A DNA stretch of 10,187 bases, from assembly GCA_934167735.1 (NCBI GenBank), contig CAKPLV010000021.1, positions 1 through 10,187 on the forward strand, read 5' to 3'. Below the pieces are notes generated by a model that was given only the letters and a program-made list of their open reading frames with translations, made no database searches and was not told the origin of the DNA. Position numbers and translations under genes: made by a program. Shown here piece after piece: positions 1 through 7,243 of the stretch. Position 1 is the first letter of the stretch; each line of letters opens with the position of its first letter. The stretch is from an uncultured Clostridia bacterium (GTDB taxonomy: Bacteria; Bacillota; Clostridia; TANB77; CAG-508).

Positions 1-2
1 AT

Positions 3-95
3 TTAAAGAAAGAAGATTTAATAACATCAGAAAAAGATGCAAAATGGCCATCTTTACAAGAATTAAAACAAACAGATTTATTTAAAAATTTATAA
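3..95 (+). CDS. rfbC: dTDP-4-dehydrorhamnose 3,5-epimerase, C-terminal fragment
   Basis: Only the last 30 codons are in the window, ending in TAA at 93-95; the start lies upstream. The visible tail contains DLITSEKDAKWPSLQEL. This matches the usual C-terminal pattern of RfbC epimerases (D-L-I/L-x-S-E-K-D-K-x-x-P-x-L-x-E). RfbC converts dTDP-4-keto-6-deoxyglucose to dTDP-4-keto-rhamnose in the dTDP-L-rhamnose pathway, and its substrate is the product of the next gene, rfbB. The gap to rfbB is 17 bases, so the two are almost certainly cotranscribed. The identification rests on a short tail plus context; the catalytic part is not visible. Confidence 0.72.
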   Translation, partial: LKKEDLITSEKDAKWPSLQELKQTDLFKNL

Positions 96-97
96 TA

Positions 98-104
98 AGA
101 GGAG
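98..104 (+). promoter_or_regulatory. Shine-Dalgarno site of rfbB
   Basis: AGAGGAG lies 8 bases before the rfbB ATG at 113, just after the stop codon of the upstream epimerase gene. It supports that start and translation of rfbB as part of a polycistronic message. Confidence 0.75.
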
Positions 105-112
105 TAATTAAA

Positions 113-1078
113 ATGAAAAATATATTAGTAACAGGTGCAGCAGGATTCATAGGAGCTAATTTTGCTGAATACTTTGTAAACAAACATCCAGATTATAATG
201 TAATTGTAGTAGACAAATTAACATATGCAGGAAACCTTGCAAATTTAGATAAAGTAAAAGATAAAATAACATTTATACAAGCAGATATATGTGACTTTGA
301 AAAAATGCAAGAAATATTTGAAAAATATCAAATAAATGGTGTAATCCACTTTGCTGCAGAATCACATGTAGATAATAGTATAAAAAATCCATTTGTATTT
401 ACACATACAAATGTAATTGGTACACATACACTATTAGAAGCTGCAAAAAGAGCTTGGGGAGAAGGATCAGAAAACAAATTTGTACATATTTCAACAGACG
501 AAGTATATGGTGCATTAGGTGAAGATGGATATTTCACAGAAGAATCACCAATACAACCAAGTAGTCCATATTCTTCTTCAAAAGCAAGTTCAGATTTAAT
601 TGCATTTGCATATCATACAACATATAAAATGAATGTAAATGTTACAAATTGTTCAAACAATTATGGACCATATCAACACAATGAAAAATTAATACCACAT
701 ATGATTAAATTAGCAATGAATGATGAAAAATTACCTGTATATGGAACAGGAAAAAATATAAGAGATTGGTTATATGTTGAAGACCATTGTAAAGCAATAG
801 ATTTAGTATTCCATAACGGAGTTGCTGGAGAAAGATACAATATTGGTGGACACAATGAAAAGAGAAATATAGATATTGTAAAACTTATATTAAAACGTCT
901 TGGAAAATCAGAAGATCTAATTGAATATGTAGAAGATAGAAAAGGTCATGACTATAGATATGCTATAGATCCAAGCAAAATAAAAAGAGAACTTGGATGG
1001 GAACCTGAAACAAAATTTGAGGATGGAATTGTTAAAACAATAGATTGGTATTTAGCAAATCCAGAATGGTTAAAATAA
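113..1078 (+). CDS. rfbB: dTDP-glucose 4,6-dehydratase
   Basis: The 321-residue protein is a cytoplasmic short-chain dehydrogenase/reductase that uses bound NAD+ to convert dTDP-D-glucose to dTDP-4-keto-6-deoxy-D-glucose, the second step of dTDP-L-rhamnose synthesis. The N-terminal Rossmann motif TGAAGFIG is at residues 7-14, with acidic D34 after the second strand to hold NAD ribose. HFAAESHVDNSI (79-90) is the family signature. STDEVYG (127-133) gives the catalytic T-D-E triad, and YSSSK supplies Y153 and K157. RDWLYVEDHCKAI (217-229) is the sugar-nucleotide domain signature. The protein is a little shorter than the 340-350 residues usual for the family, but all active-site motifs are present. 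It follows an rfbC-like gene, which fits the pathway; rfbA and rfbD are not in the window and presumably lie upstream. Its TAA overlaps the ATG of rsmE by one base. Confidence 0.96.
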   Translation: MKNILVTGAAGFIGANFAEYFVNKHPDYNVIVVDKLTYAGNLANLDKVKDKITFIQADICDFEKMQEIFEKYQINGVIHFAAESHVDNSIKNPFVFTHTNVIGTHTLLEAAKRAWGEGSENKFVHISTDEVYGALGEDGYFTEESPIQPSSPYSSSKASSDLIAFAYHTTYKMNVNVTNCSNNYGPYQHNEKLIPHMIKLAMNDEKLPVYGTGKNIRDWLYVEDHCKAIDLVFHNGVAGERYNIGGHNEKRNIDIVKLILKRLGKSEDLIEYVEDRKGHDYRYAIDPSKIKRELGWEPETKFEDGIVKTIDWYLANPEWLK

Positions 1079-1809
1079 TGCCAAGATTTTTTGTAAAAAG
1101 TAATCAAATAAAACAAGATAATATAGAAATATTAGGAGAAGATATAAAACACATAAAAAATGTTTTAAGAAAAAACATTGGAGACAAAATAGAAATATGT
1201 GATTCAGAAAGTGGAAAATCATATAATTGTGAAATTACACAATTATATGATAATTCCATATTAACACATATAATTGAAGAATATCCAGAAATATCTTCTC
1301 CAATACAAGTTGATATTTTTCAAGGTTTACCAAAATCAGATAAGATGGAATTAATAATTCAAAAATCTGTAGAATTAGGTGTAAACAAAATTATACCTGT
1401 ATCAATGAAAAGATGTGTCGTAAAACTTGACAATAAAGAATCTGTAAAGAAAATAGCTAGATGGCAGAAAATATCAGAAAGTGCAGCAAAACAATGTGGA
1501 AGAAATAATATTCCAGAAATATCAAATGTTATTACATTAAAAGATATTGATGTATCACAATATGATGTTTTAATTGTGTGTTATGAAAATGAAAAAGTAA
1601 ACACTTTAAAAGCTGAATTAGCAAAAATAAACACAGATTCTAGAACAAAAATAGGTGTTGTAATAGGACCAGAAGGTGGTCTTGATGAACAAGAAGTTGA
1701 ATTATTAAAAAATAATGGAGCAAAAATTGTAACATTAGGAAATAGAATATTAAGAACAGAAACAGTTGCTTTAAATATTTTAAGTATTTTAATGTATCAA
1801 TTTTCGTAA
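1078..1809 (+). CDS. rsmE: 16S rRNA (uracil-1498-N3)-methyltransferase RsmE
   Basis: The 243-residue protein is a SPOUT-class enzyme that methylates N3 of U1498 in 16S rRNA using S-adenosylmethionine. The N-terminal RNA-binding (PUA-like) part begins MPRFFV and runs to about residue 72. The C-terminal trefoil-knot domain follows. Its visible motifs are GLPKSDKMELIIQKSVELGV (83-102), the W129...SAAKQCGR segment (to 142), IGPEGG (196-201) and LGNRILRTETVA (220-231); the last two form the SAM-binding knot. I chose ATG 1078 over the in-frame ATG at 1045 because MPRFF is the canonical N-terminus and the upstream codons lie inside rfbB. The ATG overlaps the rfbB stop (TAATG) and has no clear Shine-Dalgarno site of its own, which suggests translational coupling. 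The enzyme usually sits near prmA; here it follows rfbB. Confidence 0.95.
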   Translation: MPRFFVKSNQIKQDNIEILGEDIKHIKNVLRKNIGDKIEICDSESGKSYNCEITQLYDNSILTHIIEEYPEISSPIQVDIFQGLPKSDKMELIIQKSVELGVNKIIPVSMKRCVVKLDNKESVKKIARWQKISESAAKQCGRNNIPEISNVITLKDIDVSQYDVLIVCYENEKVNTLKAELAKINTDSRTKIGVVIGPEGGLDEQEVELLKNNGAKIVTLGNRILRTETVALNILSILMYQFS

Positions 1810-1820
1810 GGAGACCAAAA

Positions 1821-2351
1821 ATGATAGAAATTAATGCTGAAGAAAAACCAAAAGTATCTTTAAAAGAAGTAGTGAAAAATATAAATAAATGTATAACAGG
1901 AGATGTGCTTGCAAATTTAGCATATTCATCAATGATAATGATTTATTTTATGTTTTTCAATATCCAATATGAAGCTGTTTCAGAAGCTGTATTAGTTAAA
2001 TATATAAATATATCAAGTTTAGTTTTTTTAGGACTAGCAATATTTATAATAGAAATTGCTTATAAAAAAGAAAGTGATAATATATTAATTTACGGGCTAG
2101 AATTTCTAGTTCTTTCAATATTTACTTTATTAATAAAACATTTACCAAAGTTATTTGATTGTAGTACACAAACATACATACTTATAGGTTCATATATGTT
2201 TGCAATTTACTATATGTTAAAATCTACAATACTATATACAAGAGAAAAACAAGAAGAACTTAATAAATATAGTGACATAAAAGAAATTGTAAAAGATGAA
2301 CCAATAAAAAAGGCAACAAGAAGAAAAAATAAAAAAGAAGAAGGAATGTAA
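1821..2351 (+). CDS. Unknown four-helix membrane protein
   Basis: I do not recognise this 176-residue protein. It has a polar N-terminus (about 1-27) and four hydrophobic segments at about 28-48, 62-81, 88-106 and 119-138. A long lysine- and glutamate-rich tail (141-176, ending TRRKNKKEEGM) is presumably cytoplasmic by the positive-inside rule. It has two cysteines (C24, C114) and no motif that I can link to an enzyme or transporter. The Shine-Dalgarno AAGGAG (1808-1813) overlaps the rsmE stop and sits 7 bases before the ATG. One base separates its stop from the yicC ATG, so it is embedded in the rsmE-yicC operon and is clearly a translated gene. The small size and charged tail could suit an accessory membrane protein, but no function is assigned. 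Confidence 0.85.
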   Translation: MIEINAEEKPKVSLKEVVKNINKCITGDVLANLAYSSMIMIYFMFFNIQYEAVSEAVLVKYINISSLVFLGLAIFIIEIAYKKESDNILIYGLEFLVLSIFTLLIKHLPKLFDCSTQTYILIGSYMFAIYYMLKSTILYTREKQEELNKYSDIKEIVKDEPIKKATRRKNKKEEGM

Positions 2352-2352
2352 A

Positions 2353-3228
2353 ATGATAAAAAGTATGACAGGTTATGGTAAAAGTAGTTTGGCAATTAAT
2401 TTAAGAGAATATCAAGTTGAAATGAAAACCGTAAACCACAAATACATAGATCTTTCTATAAAATTGCCAAAAGTAATTAGCTATTTAGAAGATGATATTA
2501 GAAAAATAGTAACATCACAAATAAAAAGAGGAAAAGTTGATATTTTTGTTAATTTTGAGAATTATAGTAAAGAAGGAAATAATGTAAAAATCAATACTGA
2601 ATTAGCAAAAATGTATATTAATCAATTAAAAAAATTAGCTGAAGCAGAAAATCTAAGTTCAAACATAGAAGTTACTGAAATCACAAAATTACCAGATGTA
2701 CTTACAATAAAAAATGAAATTGATGAAAATCAAATAAAAAGTGAATTACTTGGTGTAATAAATGAAACAATTAAACAAGTCATGATAATGAGAGAAAATG
2801 AAGGAAAAAAGCTTTATGAGGACATAAATCATAAAATTTCGCTAATAGAAGGCAAAATTAATGAGATTTTTCAACTTTCTACTGGACTTATTGACGAATA
2901 TGTAGTAAAATTAGAAACAAGGATTAAAGAAATTTTAAAAACAGAAGAAATAGACAAATCAAGATTAATGCAAGAAGTTGTAATATATGCAGATAAATGT
3001 TCTGTTGAAGAAGAAATAACAAGAATGAGAAGTCATATAACACAACTTAGAGGTTTATTAGAATCTACAGAACCAACAGGAAAGAAAATGGATTTCTTAA
3101 TACAAGAAATGAATAGAGAAACAAACACAATTGGTTCAAAAGCAAATAGTCTTGAAATTGTCGATAGGGTAGTAGATATAAAAACTATATTAGAAGACAT
3201 AAGAGAACAAATACAAAACATAGAATAG
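2353..3228 (+). CDS. yicC: YicC/YloC family endoribonuclease
   Basis: The 291-residue protein begins IKSMTGYGK after the initiator Met, the near-invariant N-terminus of the YicC/YloC family. It ends with the conserved block GKKMDFLIQEMNRETNTIGS (about 253-272) followed by a C-terminal helix rich in acidic residues, corresponding to DUF1732. Length is normal for the family (about 290). Known members are endoribonucleases taking part in RNA decay in Escherichia coli and Bacillus subtilis. The middle section (about 120-230) is helical and highly charged, as in homologues. An AAGAAGG ribosome site just before the end of the upstream gene serves the ATG one base after that gene's stop. The yicC-remA order found here is widely conserved in Firmicutes. 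The gene ends in TAG. Confidence 0.94.
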   Translation: MIKSMTGYGKSSLAINLREYQVEMKTVNHKYIDLSIKLPKVISYLEDDIRKIVTSQIKRGKVDIFVNFENYSKEGNNVKINTELAKMYINQLKKLAEAENLSSNIEVTEITKLPDVLTIKNEIDENQIKSELLGVINETIKQVMIMRENEGKKLYEDINHKISLIEGKINEIFQLSTGLIDEYVVKLETRIKEILKTEEIDKSRLMQEVVIYADKCSVEEEITRMRSHITQLRGLLESTEPTGKKMDFLIQEMNRETNTIGSKANSLEIVDRVVDIKTILEDIREQIQNIE

Positions 3229-3248
3229 TAAAGAGAGGGTGAGATTTT

Positions 3249-3515
3249 ATGCAATTAGTTAATATAGGATTTGGAAATATTGTTTCTGCCGACAAAATAG
3301 TTGCAATAGTAAGTCCAGAATCAGCACCAATAAAAAGAATGGTGCAAGAAGCTAAAGATGCTAAAACTGCTGTTGATGCCACATATGGAAGAAGAACAAG
3401 AGCTGTTTTAATTATGGATTCAGGACACATAATATTATCTGCTGTTCAACCAGAAACAGTTGCAGGAAGAGTTGATAAAGATATTGCACCACAAACAACA
3501 ATTGATGCAAATTAA
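3249..3515 (+). CDS. remA: Extracellular matrix regulator RemA-like protein (DUF370)
   Basis: The 88-residue protein matches the RemA/DUF370 family over almost its full length. It has NIGFGNIVSADKIVAIVSP (5-23), SAPIKRMVQEAKD (25-37) and DATYGRRTRAVLIMDSGHII (43-62), then LSAVQPETVAGR. B. subtilis RemA is a DNA-binding protein that forms ring oligomers; it activates biofilm matrix and osmoprotection genes, and the GRRTR basic stretch belongs to its DNA-binding surface. The role in this organism is inferred from family only, since many Clostridia carry the gene without B. subtilis-type matrix operons. The ribosome site is GGGTGAG (3237-3243), 5 bases before the ATG. It sits between yicC and rpoZ, its usual neighbourhood. 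Confidence 0.93.
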   Translation: MQLVNIGFGNIVSADKIVAIVSPESAPIKRMVQEAKDAKTAVDATYGRRTRAVLIMDSGHIILSAVQPETVAGRVDKDIAPQTTIDAN

Positions 3516-3519
3516 TAAT

Positions 3520-3526
3520 GGAGGAG
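3520..3526 (+). promoter_or_regulatory. Shine-Dalgarno site that decides the rpoZ start
   Basis: GGAGGAG is 6 bases before ATG 3533. It overlaps the alternative in-frame ATG at 3518, which would have no ribosome site of its own, so initiation at 3533 is preferred. Confidence 0.8.
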
Positions 3527-3532
3527 AGAAAA

Positions 3533-3781
3533 ATGATAGTAAAACCAAGTGTTACACAATTATTAAAAAAAGCAAAAAACAGATATGAATTAATAATAGC
3601 TACATCAAAAAGAGCTAGACAAATAGCAGATGGAGCTGAAGTTAAAACAAAGGTAAAAGAATCATCACCTGTTACATTAGCAGCCAATGAAATTGCAGAA
3701 GGAACTGTTGAAATAATAGAACCTGTACAAGAAGAAAAACAAGAAGAACAAGAAGATACTACAATAAGAGGAGAAGAATAG
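3533..3781 (+). CDS. rpoZ: DNA-directed RNA polymerase omega subunit
   Basis: The 82-residue protein is the small omega subunit, which folds around the beta-prime C-terminus and helps assembly of RNA polymerase. It begins MIVKPSVTQLLKKAKNRYEL, followed by IIATSKRARQIADG, containing the conserved K-R-A-R-Q-I core. The second conserved block is SPVTLAANEIAEGTVEI (about 45-61). The C-terminus is a glutamate-rich, likely disordered tail. ATG 3533 was chosen from the ribosome site and because omega normally starts only a few residues before this point. The TAG stop overlaps the GTG start of gmk by one base. In most Firmicutes rpoZ follows gmk; here the order is reversed. Confidence 0.92.
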   Translation: MIVKPSVTQLLKKAKNRYELIIATSKRARQIADGAEVKTKVKESSPVTLAANEIAEGTVEIIEPVQEEKQEEQEDTTIRGEE

Positions 3782-4356
3782 TGTTAGTAATATTATCAGG
3801 AGTATCAGGAGCTGGAAAAGATACAATAAAAAAAGAATTAATGCAAAGGATGCCTAATATAGTTACATTGCCATCTTTTACCTCAAGAGAAATGCGACCT
3901 GGAGAGGTTGAAGGAGATCATTACCATTTTATAAGCAAAGAAGCTTTTGAAGCAAAAATTCGTAAAGGGGATTTCTATGAATATGATTTACATCATGGAA
4001 ATTATTATGGAACTTCAAGAGAACTTATGGGAAACAAAATAAAAGAAGGCAAAATAATAGTAAAAGATATAGAAGTTAATGGAACAGAAAATCTTCTAAA
4101 AATATTAGGTAATGACACAAGAATAGTAACTATTTTTTTGAAAGTTGAAAAAGAAGAATTGAAAAGACGTCTAATTGAAAGAGGAGATAATATTCAAGAT
4201 ATAGAAGTTAGGCTTGGCAGATTAGAATATGAAGAAGATAAAATCAAACTTTATGATTATGTTATTAAAAATGACGAGTTTGAAAAAACTGTTCAGATTA
4301 TTATGACTATTATTGAAAATGAAAAAAGATTAGAAGACGAAAAATTAAAAGGATAG
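3781..4356 (+). CDS. gmk: Guanylate kinase (divergent P-loop)
   Basis: The 191-residue P-loop kinase phosphorylates GMP (and dGMP) to the diphosphate with ATP. The start is GTG, overlapping the rpoZ TAG (TAGTG), with AGAGGAG about 7 bases upstream. The P-loop is GVSGAGKDT (7-15). GMP-site residues visible by comparison with yeast guanylate kinase are S32, R36 and R39 (SFTSREMRPGEVEGDHYHF), Y48, E67 and the GNYYGT loop (73-78). The lid has R134 and R144. Unusual points are GVSG where GPSG is nearly universal, D14 after the P-loop lysine where G, S or T is usual, and DIEVNG (96-101) where the family has DIDVQG. A ribose 1,5-bisphosphokinase (PhnN) also carries GKD in its P-loop. The intact GMP-binding region and the rpoZ/yicC context favour Gmk. 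Confidence 0.88.
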   Translation: MLVILSGVSGAGKDTIKKELMQRMPNIVTLPSFTSREMRPGEVEGDHYHFISKEAFEAKIRKGDFYEYDLHHGNYYGTSRELMGNKIKEGKIIVKDIEVNGTENLLKILGNDTRIVTIFLKVEKEELKRRLIERGDNIQDIEVRLGRLEYEEDKIKLYDYVIKNDEFEKTVQIIMTIIENEKRLEDEKLKG

Positions 4357-4376
4357 GGAAATAAACCTATTCTTTT
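4347..4376 (+). terminator. Possible weak terminator or attenuator between gmk and priA
   Basis: A 7-bp stem GGATAGG (4351-4357) / CCTATTC (4366-4372), with one G-T pair and an 8-base loop, overlaps the gmk stop codon. Flanking AAAA and TTTT can lengthen it to 11 bp. The T tract is only four bases before ATATT, so termination is probably partial. No good promoter is visible between it and priA, suggesting read-through from gmk. Confidence 0.4.
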
Positions 4377-4410
4377 ATATTATGAAAAGATATATAATCA
4401 AAAATATGAA

Positions 4411-4417
4411 AAGGAGG
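4411..4417 (+). promoter_or_regulatory. Shine-Dalgarno site of priA with long spacing
   Basis: AAGGAGG is a near-perfect ribosome site but ends 13 bases before the priA ATG at 4431, longer than the usual 5-10. A stop codon (TAA, 4422-4424) in the priA frame excludes any earlier start. Confidence 0.7.
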
Positions 4418-4430
4418 TTTCTAATCAAAA

Positions 4431-6665
4431 ATGATAGCAGAAGTAGCAATAAATCGTTCAGCAAAAAGATTAAATAGAACATTTGATTATAATATCCCCA
4501 AAGACTTAGAAGAGCTTATAATGATTGGAAGTAGTGTAATAGTTCCATTTGGCAAAAACTCTGGATTAGAAGAAGGATATGTTATTTCAATAAAAGAAAA
4601 CACAACTTATAGTGTAAAAGATATAGTCGAAGTAAAACACAATTTAACAACAAAACAAATAGAATTAGCTACTTGGATGTCAAAAAAATATTTTTGCAAT
4701 TTAACAGATTGTATAAAACAAATGCTAAGACCAGGTACAAAAAATAAAGACTCAGATAAAAACACACAAGACAAAACAATAAATGTTGTATATTTAAAAA
4801 AGAATATTGATGAAATAAAATTTGATATAGATTTAGGCAAAATAAAATCAGAAAAACAAAAAAAGGTATTGCAACTATTAGATAACAATGATGGACTAAC
4901 TATATCAGAAATAGAAATGCTTTCAGGTGGTACAAGAGCAATTGTAAAAACATTAGAGAAAAATGGTTATGTAGAAATAGTAGAAAAAAAAGTAGAAAGA
5001 AATCCATTAGCAAATAAGCAAATAGTTAGAACTGAAAATTTAGAATTAACAGAAGAACAGCAAATAGCTTATAACAAAGTAAAAGAAAGTATTATTCAAA
5101 ATAGATATGAAGAATTTTTGTTATTTGGAATAACAGGCTCAGGAAAAACAGAAATATATTTACAATTAATTGGAGATGTATTAAAACAAGACAAGACTGC
5201 AATTGTATTAGTTCCAGAAATATCTTTAACACCTCAAATGACAGATAGATTTATTGCAAGATTCGGAAAAGAAACAATTGCAATATTACATAGTAAACTT
5301 TCAATTGGAGAAAGATATGATGAATGGAACAAAATAAAAGAAAAAAAGGCCAAAATAATAATAGGCGCAAGATCAGCAATTTTTGCTCCAACAGAAGATA
5401 TAGGTATAATAATAATAGATGAAGAACATGATAGTTCATATAAATCAGAAGCAGTACCTAAATATGATGCAAAAGAAATTGCCAGAAAAATTGCACAAGA
5501 AAACAAATGTCCATTATTACTCGGAAGTGCTACACCAGATATTTGTACATATTATAAAGCTATTACAAATCAAACAACATTATTAAAACTAACTCAAAGG
5601 GCAAATAATTCAAAATTACCAAATGTTGATATAGTAGACTTGAAAATGGAACTTGCAAATGGAAATAGATCAATGATAAGTACAGAATTATATGGAGAAA
5701 TCGAAGAAAATTTAAAAAACAAAAGACAAACAATATTGTTTTTAAATAGAAGAGGTTTTTCAACATTTATAATGTGTAGAGAATGTGGATATACTGTAAA
5801 ATGTAAGAACTGTAATATAAGCATGACATATCATAAAACAGAAAATAAATTAAAATGTCATTATTGTGGTTATGAAGAAAATGTTGTAACAATTTGCCCT
5901 CAGTGTCATAGTAACAAAATAAGGTATTTTGGCACAGGAACTCAAAGATTAGAACAAGAAATAAATAAATTATTTCCAAATGCAACAACAATTAGAATGG
6001 ATATAGATACAGTAACTAAAAAGAATTCACATGAAGAACTGTTAAATAAATTTAGAGATGAAAATATTGATATTTTAATAGGAACACAAATGGTAGTAAA
6101 AGGACATCATTTTCCAAAAGTTACACTTGTTGGAGTAATTGCAGCAGATAGTAGTTTAAATATAGATGATTACAGAGCAAATGAAAGAACATTTCAAATT
6201 TTAACACAAGTTGCTGGTAGAGCAGGAAGAGAAAAGCTAGATGGTAAAGTTATTGTACAAACATATAATCCAGATAATTTCAGTATAATATGTGCACAAA
6301 AACAAGATTATGAGATGTTTTATGATACAGAAATTGCTTTAAGAAAACAGTTGAATTATCCACCATTTTACGATATAATACTAATTGGATTTAATAGTTT
6401 GTCAGAAAATGAAATAAAAAAAGTTGCAGACGAATCATATACATATTTAAAAGAAAATCTACCACAAGATGAATTTAATGTATTAAGACCAATGCCATCA
6501 CCTATAGATAAAATTCAAAATAGGTTTAGATGGAGAATTATAATAAAAGGAAATGCTGATAATAAAGCAAATAAAATATTAAATGATTATCTAAAAAATA
6601 TATATGATAAAAACTACAAAAACACAAAAATAAGTATAGATATTAATCCAAATAACATGATATAA
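4431..6665 (+). CDS. priA: Primosomal protein N' (replication restart helicase PriA)
   Basis: The 744-residue superfamily 2 helicase recognises stalled forks and reloads the replicative helicase. The N-terminal 3'-end DNA-binding domain (about 1-100) starts MIAEVAINRS and contains RTFDYNIP. A winged-helix region follows (about 140-190). The helicase core has Walker A GITGSGKTE (233-241), Walker B/DEAH-type DEEHD (330-334), GSATPD (365-370) and the motif VI block QVAGRAGR (593-600). Inserted in the second helicase lobe is the zinc-binding region with eight cysteines (C449, C452, C458, C461, C476, C479, C489, C492), all present. The fork/primosome C-terminal domain runs from about 640. Length and domain order are normal. 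coaBC, which often precedes priA in this cluster, is absent; def follows after 15 bases. Confidence 0.97.
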   Translation: MIAEVAINRSAKRLNRTFDYNIPKDLEELIMIGSSVIVPFGKNSGLEEGYVISIKENTTYSVKDIVEVKHNLTTKQIELATWMSKKYFCNLTDCIKQMLRPGTKNKDSDKNTQDKTINVVYLKKNIDEIKFDIDLGKIKSEKQKKVLQLLDNNDGLTISEIEMLSGGTRAIVKTLEKNGYVEIVEKKVERNPLANKQIVRTENLELTEEQQIAYNKVKESIIQNRYEEFLLFGITGSGKTEIYLQLIGDVLKQDKTAIVLVPEISLTPQMTDRFIARFGKETIAILHSKLSIGERYDEWNKIKEKKAKIIIGARSAIFAPTEDIGIIIIDEEHDSSYKSEAVPKYDAKEIARKIAQENKCPLLLGSATPDICTYYKAITNQTTLLKLTQRANNSKLPNVDIVDLKMELANGNRSMISTELYGEIEENLKNKRQTILFLNRRGFSTFIMCRECGYTVKCKNCNISMTYHKTENKLKCHYCGYEENVVTICPQCHSNKIRYFGTGTQRLEQEINKLFPNATTIRMDIDTVTKKNSHEELLNKFRDENIDILIGTQMVVKGHHFPKVTLVGVIAADSSLNIDDYRANERTFQILTQVAGRAGREKLDGKVIVQTYNPDNFSIICAQKQDYEMFYDTEIALRKQLNYPPFYDIILIGFNSLSENEIKKVADESYTYLKENLPQDEFNVLRPMPSPIDKIQNRFRWRIIIKGNADNKANKILNDYLKNIYDKNYKNTKISIDINPNNMI

Positions 6666-6680
6666 AGAAAGGAAATAAAA

Positions 6681-7166
6681 ATGGCAGTTAGAATAATAAG
6701 ATTAGAAAAAGATGAAATATTAAAAAAGAAATCAAGAGAAGTTGAAAACATAAATGATGAAAAAATTCAAACATTAATAGATGATATGATCGAAACAATG
6801 TATAAATACAATGGAGTTGGTCTATCAGCTGTACAAGTTGGGGTTTTAAAAAGAATAGTTGTGATAGATATTGATGACGGTACAGGAGTAAAAGTATTAA
6901 TAAATCCTATAATAACAAAAGAAAAAGGAGAACAAGAAGTTGAAGAAGGATGTTTAAGCTTTCCAAATCAATATGCAAAACTAATAAGACCAAAAGAAGT
7001 AACAGTTGAGGCACTTGATAGAAACGGTAAAAAAATAGTAATAAAATCAAAAGAACTATTAGCACAAGCAATAGCACATGAAGTAGATCATCTAAATGGA
7101 ATAGTATTTGTTGATAGAATGTTACCAGGAACATTAGAATATGTTGAACCTGATAAAAATAAATAA
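6681..7166 (+). CDS. def: Peptide deformylase
   Basis: The 161-residue cytoplasmic metalloenzyme removes the formyl group from the initiator methionine of new proteins. Motif 1 is GVGLSAVQVG (45-54), with S in place of the first alanine of the usual GxGLAAxQ and V at the variable position. Motif 2 is EGCLSFP (89-95), whose C91 is a metal ligand. Motif 3 is HEVDHLNG (133-140), giving H133 and H137 as ligands and catalytic E134. The length suits the type 1 short form. AAAGG at 6668-6672 is the ribosome site, 8 bases from the ATG. The gene is 15 bases after priA, as in the conserved priA-def-fmt cluster, but fmt does not follow. I see no terminator after it, only an AT-rich stretch carrying the next promoter. 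Confidence 0.96.
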   Translation: MAVRIIRLEKDEILKKKSREVENINDEKIQTLIDDMIETMYKYNGVGLSAVQVGVLKRIVVIDIDDGTGVKVLINPIITKEKGEQEVEEGCLSFPNQYAKLIRPKEVTVEALDRNGKKIVIKSKELLAQAIAHEVDHLNGIVFVDRMLPGTLEYVEPDKNK

Positions 7167-7180
7167 ATATTGAAAAAATA

Positions 7181-7209
7181 TTGTCAAAAAAAATAAATAT
7201 TGATATAAT
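7181..7209 (+). promoter_or_regulatory. SigA-type promoter with extended -10
   Basis: -35 TTGTCA (7181-7186), a 17-base spacer and -10 TATAAT (7204-7209), with TGA immediately before it forming an extended -10. Transcription should begin near 7216, giving a leader of about 28 bases for the gene at 7244. This is a nearly consensus housekeeping promoter just downstream of def. Confidence 0.75.
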
Positions 7210-7243
7210 TATCGAGAAATAAATATTTGGAAGGAGTGTAAAA

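Noticed and set aside
1045..1077. In-frame upstream ATG extending rsmE by 11 codons
   Set aside because: These codons lie inside rfbB, have no ribosome site, and RsmE proteins normally begin MPRFF, matching ATG 1078.
3518..3532. Upstream ATG extending rpoZ by five codons
   Set aside because: It overlaps the GGAGGAG site that serves ATG 3533 and has no ribosome site of its own.
3781..4356. Ribose 1,5-bisphosphokinase (PhnN) identity for the kinase gene
   Set aside because: Although GKD is PhnN-like, the GMP-binding S/R/R/Y/E and GNYYGT features and the rpoZ-yicC context point to guanylate kinase.
7167..7186. Hairpin AATATT...AATATT after def as a terminator
   Set aside because: The stem is six A-T pairs with no GC and no T tract, and the sequence instead overlaps the -35 of a good promoter.
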